From Nemertoderma westbladi (taxonomy: Eukaryota; Xenacoelomorpha; Nemertodermatida; Nemertodermatidae): DNA of 64,000 nucleotides. This document shows positions 43,641-53,098 of the stretch, piece by piece. Under the pieces are notes generated by a model. That model saw nothing but the letters and a program-made list of their open reading frames with translations. It had not been told where the DNA came from and made no database searches. Positions within the stretch are counted from its first letter, which is position 1; each line of letters opens with the position of its first letter. The stretch lies in contig JAUCBJ010001221.1 in assembly GCA_032718475.1 (NCBI GenBank), positions 1 to 64,000 of the forward strand. The letters are read 5' to 3'. Made by a program: the position numbers and the translations under genes.

Positions 43641-43849
43641 CCATCTAGCTGTATATATTAAACTGAGCTGCTAGATGCCCTGCAAGAGCATGGCATCTGG
43701 GCCTGTTTCCATGTATATTGATCAACACTAAGTCCAAAATTTAGGATTACCTCACGAGTCTCATGTTTGTACCTCTTGATCACCCATTTCTTATAACTTC
43801 CATTCTCTTGCTAAATAGGCGAATCATGACCCTCCTTGGGCTAAGGTGT

Positions 43850-44608
43850 CGAATTGAGATGATTTCTTTGTGAATGAGATCGGGACGGGATCGTTTATAG
43901 CAATCATCAAGCTGGGATACCGTGGTGGTGAGATTATCCACCTCCCAACAATATCAATGAAGCACAAACCATTACATCTGGAAAGACCAGCGGTTTTGCC
44001 CGAGTTACCAAGTAACATCAACAACTTAATAAAGTCACCCGATCTTCAGGGGTTCGCCTTGTACATGGAGAGACAGGGGTATGTTGATATTAATATAAAT
44101 TTTTTTACAAACTATTAATTCGACAAGCACTCATACAATAATTATTGACAGCATACATAATAATAAGTAACATTTAATGATGGGGATGGGCGTGGCGGGG
44201 AGACTTAAAAATATTATTCTAAAGAATAATGAAGATTATAAATATTTTGAGTGGTTTGAGATTATTATAATCCCTAGGGTCCAACATAGAGGCATCAGAT
44301 TGTAAGGCCATAAAGACGTAAATTGAAATCCACCAGTTCAATCCAACCTGAACGTCATATACAACACAACTAAACTTACATATTTTAAATTTTTTAGACA
44401 ACAATGAAGAAGGTTTGCGGTGGAACCGTTTGTCGTTGCCTGAAGGCGATAATAGTTTGTGTGGGTGCTATAAGCAATCCTTGCCGTCCATGTGGGCGCT
44501 GTCCACCGCTTTAAATTTACCGGTGGTGAGGGATGGAGAGGGTAAATATCCCATGAGTTTACCTCATTCCGATTCACTGGGTGGATTCTCTCTGAGGAAC
44601 ATCAGAAA
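43850..44608 (+). other. Two possible exons of an unrecognised gene
   Basis: An open stretch ending in a GTATGT donor at about 44080 (FIAIIKLGYRGGEIIHLPTI, LPSNINNLIKSPDLQGFALY) is followed by a second open segment. This second segment starts after a TTTTTTAG acceptor (about 44398) and ends at a GTAAGT donor at about 44609 (NSLCGCYKQSLPSMWALSTA, HSDSLGGFSLRNIRK). Splice-site quality is good but no domain is recognised. It may be a host gene fragment or a transposon gene. Confidence 0.25.
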
Positions 44609-44835
44609 GTAAGTGATTTAAATGTTCGAATTCTATACTAATTTACTAATTATTATATTGTTCTCTAAGTTTGTCAGAATAAATTTATAATGTGGGCTTA
44701 ATATATATTTTCAAATATAAGCCTGGCTGATTGATGCTTGTGACACCTTCACTGGTTGCTGCTTACTTGCAATTAAGTTGAATTCATCGAGTTTAATTGA
44801 TTTTATCTGCTCTGGATTAACAAATAGACCCGCTT

Positions 44836-45348
44836 TTATAGCAGTTGTGAAACTGAAATTGACTTCGAAGGATAGGCTGAGCTTAGATTCTGGGGAGGAT
44901 TTATTGATGAACATTCATCAGTCAAATGAGGTTTCTGTACTACACTTGGTTTACCTCCCTGTCGTCGAAATGTTGGGTGATTTCCCTCCAGGCTGACCAA
45001 TCTTACTTCCGACTGCAGCACTTGGAGTTTGGGTAAATTTGATGAGGAAAACCTTCTTCTGTTGAACGTTTCTGTACATACTGGCCCATGATCAGACCCC
45101 AAGACAATGCAATCACTTTCTTGGAAGTAAACCTGGCATGCAGCCACAATGTTTGCAATACTCAGCTCATTCAAGTTTTCGAATGGAATGATGTGTTTCT
45201 ATTGGGTTGTATTTATTTAGCCAACCGGTTTCATATGACATTCTTTCCACATTAAGCCACAGTGGGACCCCATCGATTTTTTCTGACGTTTATCCACCAG
45301 CTTGGCTTCAAGGACCTTGATATTCTGAAACTGCTTCCTTCCAGACAT
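44836..45348 (-). pseudogene. Unrecognised 170-codon frame with two nonsense codons
   Basis: A single minus-strand frame from ATG (45346-45348) to a stop at 44836. It is interrupted only by TAA and TAG about 43 and 49 codons in, both explicable by C-to-T changes. It begins MSGRKQFQNIKVLEAKLVDK, with KSMGSHCGLMWKECHMKPVG before the first stop and NELSIANIVAACQVYFQESD after the second. The C-terminal half is Ser/Pro-rich. I recognise no family. It could be a recently inactivated gene or an exon of a transposon-encoded accessory protein. Confidence 0.35.
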
Positions 45349-45538
45349 TTTCTATATAACAGCAGTACCTACTGCAGTAATAATGTATTAATGCTACCGG
45401 TAGTTATTTAAGTAGGTTAAGTAGGTGGCCTAATACTTATCTTAAACATTAAAATACTTTCAGGCCTATACTATGTATACAGTCAGACTATATATTATAT
45501 TACAGAACTGCAGTGTAACACATGATGGTACCTGTACC

Positions 45539-45597
45539 GGTGGCCCAGATGGGCCAGGATAACATTGTTTTCTATTTGATTGGCCCTGATGGGCCAT
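45539..45597. repeat. Pair of 16-bp palindromes
   Basis: TGGCCCAGATGGGCCA and, about 43 bp later, TGGCCCTGATGGGCCA. Each is palindromic except at the centre. Confidence 0.8.
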
Positions 45598-45639
45598 GCG
45601 GTATTTTTTTCTTATGCAAGAAAATTAATAAACCCCACA

Positions 45640-45795
45640 CGTGGCCCATTGATTTTTTAGTTTCTTTTTAATTTTTATTAATTTTAAATTTTTATTTTTT
45701 TTATTTATTTATTTTATATTTTTTTTTCCTTTTTTTATTTTTTATTTTATTTCTTCTAATTTTTAATTTATTTTATTATTTCTTTGTTATAAAGT
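45640..45795. repeat. T-rich low-complexity tract
   Basis: Runs of T with interspersed ATTTA; no gene. Confidence 0.8.
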
Positions 45796-46059
45796 TGAAG
45801 GCTTCAATAGGCCACCATACTGCAGACTGTGGATACATGGATTACAGTGCCGTTAAGGACAGACAGTAATGAATGGACATACAAAATGATACTAGACTGA
45901 TCCCATCAGATTACAGACTTTAATAAAAATACATATAAATTTTCTTTGTTTCAGATTATTGACCATTCTAAATAAAGAACTGATAACATTACAATAACTG
46001 ATAACATTACACTAATTACATCAACTCTAGCCTCAACCAATACAATATTATATGCACCT

Positions 46060-46830
46060 TTCTTGGTTCAAAATATATTCCTGGTTAGAATGGGTGTGTG
46101 TTAGCATGGAACCTTTTTCATTTGTGACAGACCCACTGACCTGTAACTACTCCAACCGAAATCCAATTTCAGTGAATATATTTATGAAGTATATGGATCG
46201 TTTGTCAAACACATCGATACAAAAATTGCAGACAACCAACCTGCTGTACAAAGTTTGTATTAATGTTAGATGGATGAACAAAGGGTAGTACACATTATGT
46301 GGCTGTCTTTGTTTCATTTCCTGAAGCTGCTGCATCAGACGTCAGACCCAGAGGGATTCTCCACTTTGCTTTACATTCATTCACACCCATACTAAAAGAA
46401 ACTGAATTTACAGCAGCTACTACAGTAGTCATCTTTTTTTTATTGGATGTTGGCAATAACATATACAAAAATCAATGGATAATGTCATATGCTTACGAAA
46501 TTGAGCAACTTGTGTGAGAAGCAATTTTTTGTTTGTACATCACATCGATTTAACCTTGCTGTAATTAGGGAAATTGAGAAACACAATCCCACATTAAATA
46601 GATTGAATGCACTTTTGGGGAAGCTAAAGAACCTAAAGTTGGCAAGGCCACTATGGATTACGGAAGTACACCATTTCAATCATTAACACATGCATAACAA
46701 CAGGTTTTTATATCACTTAGCATCCAGGTCCGGTCCACCACCCACAGGGGAATTATGTGAGGTGACTTTTGGCACATCCAAGAATCAGGATGAGGACTTT
46801 GCATCAGTGTGGGGCGAGCGACGGAAGTAA
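46060..46830 (+). pseudogene. hAT-family transposase fragment
   Basis: Plus-strand blocks in three frames. FSWLEWVCVSMEPFSFVTDP-like sequence at 46066-46140 and KYMDRLSNTSIQKLQ at 46180-46240 come first. A shifted YIAVFVSFPEAAASDVRP-like block (46293-46350) corresponds to the conserved hAT segment after the first catalytic Asp. HFALHSFTPILKETEFTAAT follows. CTSHRFNLAVIREIEKHNPT and LGKLKNLKLARPL (46489-46660) correspond to the C-x2-H insertion region before the TRW motif. The C-terminal part is missing; an unassigned open segment with a GTAAGT donor follows at 46720-46830. It is a different copy and orientation from the hAT-like relic at 35.5-36.8 kb. Confidence 0.6.
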
Positions 46831-48008
46831 GTGACCTTTGCATACAGGTACCACTAACTCAATCGGTATGTCTGTTAATAACTCTGCCAAATATTAATGG
46901 AATTTATCCAAACTTGGTACACATGTAGTCTGGCAAAAGTTTAGAAATTTTCCAAGTTGAATATCCGTGTGGCCTTTGAGAAGCTAAGATGATATCAGTT
47001 AATTAAGTTGATTAGTGCAAAACAGCATTTTCAACCTGCCTCTTAAAGGATATTAATGATTTTCTAGTATAAGATTTAAATAATTATACTTAATTATACA
47101 ACTGTATTCACCATACCCCATTCTATTATAGTTTTTAATTAGTTCAAGAGATTTGCTTTAAGAAAGGTGTTATTAATTGAACTAAACATAATAAGTTAAA
47201 ATGCATTCCATCACTCTATACTTCCACCTCAATCATTCCTTGGCATTCTTGATATTGCCTATTAGATGGGAACCAGTCCAATCATCACACCACTACTTGG
47301 CAACGGGTAATTACATCTATAGGACATGAGGCAGGCACTACTAGTGTAACTAATCCGCCAGCTTGCTTTATCTTGCACAATGATTGGCTGAATTAAATCG
47401 TGATTATTTATTTAGATATTAGCTAAATAATGTCGTTGAGGCATTGACATAATAAGTTAATATTTCAGTATCAATACTATCTCCATATGGTAAGTTTTAA
47501 TAATTTTTAAAAATTTGGTTGCCTCCACACCTAAAAATATATTACTTTTAAAACTCTAATTTTCTGTTAATACCTCTCTGTTAATACCTCTCTGTTAATA
47601 CCGCTCCTTTGCGGTTGGGGTGGTGCAGATTAAGAGGGTGGTTGAAGCGAGGGAGGGAACTTTCATCTCTTCTTTGATTTATTCTTATTGGTAGTTTGGT
47701 TAAATTTCTTAATTATTTAAATTTCTTAAGTACCGATTTTGGGATAGAATTGCACAATTTTAATCTGTATCTGATAACTGACCCTGGTCCTGCGCAATGG
47801 CCCCACAAAGGTGTTGCTAAAGATGTGTAAACTCTATGAATCACTTTATGTCGACTGTAGTTTCCTTAATACCCCCACAAGTGATATTGTGGAGCAATTA
47901 TTTTAGCCTTGCATGATATTGTTTCAATAATTTACATTGTAGCTTACTCCCTTTGAACTTAGAAATATGGGGTGCTGTTCGTGCCAAAAGTCGATGAAAC
48001 TTCGGCTG
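46831..48008. other. Spacer without recognised gene
   Basis: Interrupted in all frames. A 13-bp unit CTCTGTTAATACC is repeated about three times near 47570-47605. Confidence 0.5.
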
Positions 48009-48190
48009 GAGTTCTCGGTCTGAGTTCTTGGTCTGAGTTCATGGTCTGGGTTCTTGGTCCGAGTTCTCAGTTCGAGTTCTCAGCCATAATTTTCTGTCAG
48101 AGTTCTCGCTCCAGGTTCTTGACCCGGGTTATCTGTCGGAGTTATCAGTCCGAGTTCTCAGCCCGAGTTCTTGGCCCAAGTTATTTAATT
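48009..48190. repeat. 13-bp minisatellite, about 14 copies
   Basis: Degenerate unit GAGTTCTYGGTCY, in register for 182 bp. Several units keep GAGTTCTC or GGGTTCTT. Confidence 0.88.
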
Positions 48191-48342
48191 TTAAGAGCTA
48201 AATTATAAATTAGAGGTAATCTCAAAATTTATTTTCATTTCATAGCTCATGCATTCATTTTATTCTAAATTAGTACCTGGATAGGCCTAGGCTACTGACC
48301 GTACTTCAGTACTGATAGATTGATTACACCACGCCCCGGAAT

Positions 48343-48630
48343 ACTACTACTACTACTAGGTCGAGCGAACTTGGACAGTGGAAATGAGATCCTTCCAGGT
48401 TTCCCGATTCTCCATAGTTGTCGCAATTTCGTTTTTCCCAAGTTCAGTATCCCTTTCAAGTTGATCTATATATGTTATGGCTGGTCGTCCACAACTATAC
48501 TTTCCATGAGTTGGTTGCCAGAAAAGTAGATCTGGTATGACCTCGTCTTTACTTCACCAGCAGTGCCCACTGAATCTTAATCTGCGTTCATGGAGGGTAG
48601 TTGATACAGGCGGTATTGTACCATAAAGCT
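48343..48630 (-). mobile_element. 3' end of a LINE with (TAG)n tail
   Basis: The minus strand encodes the C-terminal domain of a non-LTR ORF2: LYGTIPPVSTTLHERRLRFS, then GHCW, a stop, and SKDEVIPDLLFWQPTHG, YSCGRPAITYIDQLERDT and MENRETWKDLI. It ends in TAG repeats (48343-48358 as CTA on the plus strand). It is related to, but clearly distinct from, the LINE at 41885-43078. It is joined to the Tc1-like element at 48630. Confidence 0.8.
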
Positions 48631-48631
48631 T

Positions 48632-49462
48632 TAAAGCTTTTCTATTGGATTTAAGTCGGGGGAGTTCCCAGGCCCAGAACAGGACGTCAATATCCTTGGA
48701 GGCTAGGTATTGTTTGACCTTGATAGCTCTGTGTGGAGGAGCACCATCCTGCTGGAAGACAGTGGTGTCCAGGGCCCTCATAGCATCACCAAGTCGAGTT
48801 TCGAGTACCTCCAAGTAAACTTTGTGATTCATTGTTGTGCCATTTGGCAGGAACCACAATCTTCCCCGCCCATTCATGCTGAAGCACGTCCAAACCATAA
48901 CAGACGGTGGATGTTTGACAGTTGGTGCAGTGTATTTTAGGTTGTAGCGTTGAAGTGTTGGATGATGAACCCATATCCAGGTTGAGCCAAACTGTTTAAA
49001 CGTCGACTCGTCAGAGAACATAACCTTGGCCCAATCATCTGAGTTCCAGTGTTTATATCTATTACAAAATTTCAACCGATCTTTAATGTTTTTGGCTGAT
49101 AGAAACGGTTTCTTTGCTGGTCTTCGAGCAAAAAGGTTAAACTTCTTAACCAGCCGTTGTCGAATAGTTGACTGACTTACAAGTTTATTTCGACGATTCA
49201 GTAGTTGTTCCCGGATTTTAGAAGCAGAGAGGAATGGGTCAGCCTGACATATATTCCTAATAGTAAAATCTTCCTTGGGAGAAGTCACAGGAGGACGACT
49301 GGACCGTGGTCGGGAATTAAAGTTTCCCTGTTCTTCCGCTCGGTACACACTCCGTTCCGTTATGTTGAACTTTATGGCGATTTGTTTCACTGGAATGTGA
49401 AATGCACGAAGAGCCACAATTGCTGCCCGTTTCTTTGGAGTTAGTTCAGCCGTTTTCCCCAT
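48632..49462 (-). pseudogene. Tc1-like transposase, frameshifted and fused to a LINE tail
   Basis: The open minus-strand frame from ATG at 49460-49462 runs through the Tc1 N-terminal helix-turn-helix (PKKRAAIVALRAFHIPVKQI, then NITERSVYRAEEQG), the second HTH (SQSTIRQRLVKKF) and the catalytic core: VMFSDEST (D151), VMVWTCFSMNGRGRL and VFQQDGAPPHRA (D239). Just before the third catalytic block an extra G in TGGGCCTGGG shifts the frame. The other frame there reads WPGNSPDLNPIEK, so the DD34E glutamate was present. Immediately after it, at an AAGCTTTAAAGCTTTA junction, LINE coding sequence begins, and the shifted frame runs into it for 27 codons to a 302-codon total. The Tc1 3' end and right inverted repeat are lost. 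Confidence 0.88.
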
Positions 49463-49874
49463 CTCTAAAGGTGATTTTAGAGTCTGTCAAGTATGAATAA
49501 TAGGGATATGCCTTAATACAGTAATTTATTACAGTACTGGTATTAAGAAAAATCACAAACTTTGAATCTCCCACCCCATCCAGAGGTATGATCAATGCAG
49601 GAATGATGGAAATAATGTAGTAACAGGATGTAAGGAATACGCCATGCTTTTTTTATTCAAAATGATGCAGTAGTTCATTCGAAAAATGGTGCTTTGTGTA
49701 CCAAAAAACGCAATTTTTGGCAGTTTTTCAAATTTTTGTTTCTTAAATTTGAAGGCTTTCCTCAAATCCAAAATAGCTGAGGATGGGCGCATTTGAACCG
49801 CAATAGTTGATTTGTGGGGGGTCCACATTACACTTTTTGGAAAATAATGTACATTTCAAAAATTAACTTGATTT
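49463..49874. other. Spacer next to the Tc1-like 5' end
   Basis: Expected to hold the left inverted repeat of the Tc1-like element, but no partner end survives for comparison. A 78-codon minus-strand frame at 49592-49828 is unassigned. Confidence 0.35.
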
Positions 49875-50079
49875 CGGAGGCGATTTTGTTCTAGTGTCAA
49901 GCTTGGGGGAACCAATGAGACACCTCCAATGTTATATAGTGTCTGGTTGGAGATGTGTGCATTGTACTTGACACAATGAACCCGGCATAGCCTTCTTGTG
50001 AATGTGCCATCCAGAGATTTGGTGTCCTCAGCAGTTAGAGCCCAGCATGGACTCCCATAGAGGAGTACTGGAACTACTA
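49875..50079 (-). mobile_element. Internal fragment of the 41885-43078 LINE family
   Basis: About 205 bp matching 42603-42808 in reverse orientation at high identity. It encodes LLYGSPCWALTAEDTK through NIGGVSLVPPSLTLEQN. Both LINE ends are missing. Its downstream break (CGCCTCCG) falls within a few bases of the point where the 17431 copy begins. Confidence 0.88.
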
Positions 50080-50323
50080 GGGGTTCATAGAATACACTTG
50101 AAGTTGAAAAACCAAATGTACAATCACACTTTGAACATATATGATAGGTCGCCTGATTACTACTGTGGCTCAGGTCAATTCAGAATTCTTCTCCAGTATC
50201 CAAGCAAGAAATTCCATGATTACCTGAAGTCAATATTCTTCTCGAAGATCCCTGTCTGAATTCACACCATTACTATTACCAGTAGATTACTGCAAGGAAA
50301 AAGGTTGGCATATCTATCTATAT

Positions 50324-50797
50324 TTATATGCATAGATTCTCCCATTCATTACCGGTAGTTGTTGCTTCTTGCACTTCTCCACTGTTTAAGATAGGATCCA
50401 CCTTGTTACTAATCATGTTACTACTCTGAACCAGCAATTCTTCACCAATATTAAGATGACCTGCTACATCATTAGAATCAATACAGAAATAAAACTGCAA
50501 TGTTCTGGACACACCTATAGCTTTACTATAAAGATTGAAGTTGAACTCTGTATTAAAAACGAACACACAATCGAGTTTCTTCTGGTAATAATTTTCAATC
50601 CTAAAGTTCCTAAGGGATTCAATCCCTCCCAATGACAGTGAAACCCCACCGGGAAAAAATGTATCATCCAATGGGTCTACTGCTACTACCAGCATTTCGC
50701 AGTGATACCATACTTGTCTTCCCCCTGTTACTGGCACTTGCATTTCAGTTGATGTTGTCTGTTTTGAGGAAGCTACATGTGCAATTGCCATTCTCAA
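50324..50797 (-). CDS. Unrecognised 157-aa open frame
   Basis: A complete minus-strand frame from ATG (50795-50797) to a stop at 50324. It begins MRMAIAHVASSKQTTSTEMQ and includes DPLDDTFFPGGVSLSLGG, KKLDCVFVFNTEFNFNLYSK and RTLQFYFCIDSNDVAGHLNI. The composition is protein-like with mixed hydrophobic and polar residues. It has no signal peptide, membrane segment or domain I recognise. The 20-bp direct repeat TTTTATTTCTTTGAGTGGCA at 50800-50841 lies just upstream of the start. It could be a gene, the last exon of one, or an open stretch of an unknown transposon. Confidence 0.35.
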   Translation of the reverse strand: MRMAIAHVASSKQTTSTEMQVPVTGGRQVWYHCEMLVVAVDPLDDTFFPGGVSLSLGGIESLRNFRIENYYQKKLDCVFVFNTEFNFNLYSKAIGVSRTLQFYFCIDSNDVAGHLNIGEELLVQSSNMISNKVDPILNSGEVQEATTTGNEWENLCI

Positions 50798-50901
50798 ATT
50801 TTATTTCTTTGAGTGGCATTTTATTTCTTTGAGTGGCATTTTGGCTTCAACCAGTATTAGCCTTAATAGCGCCCTTAATTTGCCCATATATGGTAGGATC
50901 A

Positions 50902-51557
50902 TAATTCTTCATTTTGATTGGTTGGTTGGTTCTTAAAGAGAGAGCCTTCTGCCCAGTCAGTTAATAGCTTACCGGTAGTGTATACGGCAGGAAAGGCCTG
51001 TATGAGGTGACAGTACTGCAGTACTGCATCACACACAGTACAGCAGTCCCGGTAATACACTGTAATATTGTACAGTTATCAGAGGCAATACTGCAATAGG
51101 CTATCGGTACTGGACCATCTTGCATAGGCCTACAGCACAGCATACGGAGGGGTATCTACTATCTATACACCCCCACCAACAGACAGACAGACCAACCCTA
51201 ATGCTGTCATAGGATAGTGTCTGACAGTATAATTCTTCATTTTGATTGGTTGGTTGGTTCTTAAAGAGAGAGCCTTCTGCCCAGTCAGTTAATAGCTTAC
51301 CGGTAGTGTATACGGCAGGAAAGGCCTGTATGAGGTGACAGTACTGCAGTACTGCATCACACACAGTACAGCAGTCCCGGTAATACACTGTAATATTGTA
51401 CAGTTATCAGAGGCAATACTGCAATAGGCTATCGGTACTGGACCATCTTGCATAGGCCTACAGCACAGCATACGGAGGGGTATCTACTATCTATACACCC
51501 CCACCAACAGACAGACAGACCAACCCTAATGCTGTCATAGGATAGTGTCTGACAGTA
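50902..51557. repeat. Perfect 328-bp tandem duplication
   Basis: 50902-51229 and 51230-51557 appear identical throughout. The unit starts TAATTCTTCATTTTGATTGG and contains TACCGGTAG and TAGGCCTAC words. It is non-coding. Confidence 0.93.
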
Positions 51558-53098
51558 TCAGAGTCCAGAGTGTACTGGTCTGCCCGCTGCCCGCTGTTGC
51601 CTGCAGGCTGCAGGTACGATTGTATGTGTAGGGCCTACATACCTGTAACAGCAGAACAGTGCAACAATGTAACATGCATGCCACATTACTGCTAGGCCTA
51701 CATCATTACTCTCCATCTCCAGCCCGAAGCCTACTGCTACTCTACCTGTCTACGCACCGTACTGTCAGACTGTAGTTGTAGTACCAGTACAGCAGTATGC
51801 AGTACAGCAGTAGGCAGGTAGGGGCTAGCGGAACCAACTCCCGACCCGTCAGACCAACAACCAACACTTCACAAGTCAGCAAGTTGTTGATAGCGTGTGC
51901 TGGCTCCTGCCTGCCCGCTGTCCCTGTCTATCTGTCCTGTCACCCTGTCACCTGTCTGGCTGGCTAAAAAAGTTTAAATTTATAGGCCTACCGGTACCGG
52001 TCCGGTATGCAAATATTTAAATTTTGACTTTATATTTAGTTAATTTTATGTCATGTGCCCGACTGCCTGACGTGCTGGTAGGCCTATTCAATCAGTCAAT
52101 GAATGCACCGTACAAATTCTGTACAAATGACAAACTGGCTGACAGGCTGACTGAGTGGTTGTAATACCAGAGTACTTACTGACTTAGGCAGCTAATCCTA
52201 TACTATAACAGACAGGTGACAGGCAGACATTACAGTATTAGGCCTATAGCAGTATAGGTTCGTTTTATATTCTTACTACTGTACAGCTGTAGGCCTACTG
52301 CTGTACTGGCTGTACTAGTTTTACAGTATTAGGCCTATTGCTGTATTTATTTATCTTTTTGTGTTGTATTATTACTGTACTTATTACTGTACTAGTATTT
52401 AATATTAGCGAAACTATTACTGGTACTAACCGGCAGACCGGTATTGGCCTATCCAGCCTGCCAGCTATCATTCATATCAGCATATGTTCCTTCACCATTC
52501 GAACTATTTCATATTTGGTCATTGCTTATCCATCATCATGCTGTCATGTCCTGTCATTATCATCATCGCTCATTATTTTTATAATTTACTGACTCCCAGG
52601 CACCGGACACATCAGTGATCAGCACCAGCACCAGATGCTCTCCTGTCTTACAGGTCTCTTAGTCACAGTGCACAGTATTAATCACGAATCACCCAACATT
52701 CTAACTGCAGAACTACAGAACTAGGCCTATATAAGCCTAGCTTATATCACTCACATCTTTCCGCCCTTCCTTCATCATAACTTACCCACTTCATCATCAC
52801 AGTGTACTTACATTGCCGGTACATCTTTCATCTGTATACTGGTATACCGGTACTGGCAGACTGGTATATAATTATTATCCAGTTATCTCTATCTGTCTAT
52901 ATTGTGTGTGGTGCAGTGCATGTCTGGCATGTCTGTTCTTCTCATAGCTTTAATTATAGTATTTAGCTTATATACCAGTCAGCCAGTATACCGTAATATA
53001 ATATTTTTTTGTATTTATCAGTTTATGTAATATATTAATTTCAGCATTTCACTGCACTACCCAGCACTACCGGTACCTACCTATTGCTTTAGGGTTTT
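51558..53098. other. Non-coding region rich in ACCGGT and AGGCCT
   Basis: Many copies of TAGGCCTA, TACCGGTA, CTGTACTG and similar self-complementary words. No gene is recognised. CACTGCACTACCCAGCACTA at about 53050 is a possible, unproven transposon end upstream of the transposase gene. Confidence 0.45.

Noticed and set aside
51042-51471. Repeated 60-codon frames in the 328-bp duplication as genes
   Set aside because: They lie in palindrome-rich non-coding DNA and are duplicated only because the DNA is.
53050-53072. CACTA-type left end upstream of the 842-aa transposase
   Set aside because: CACTGCACTACC looks suggestive, but no inverted partner was found downstream; kept only as a possibility in the spacer note.
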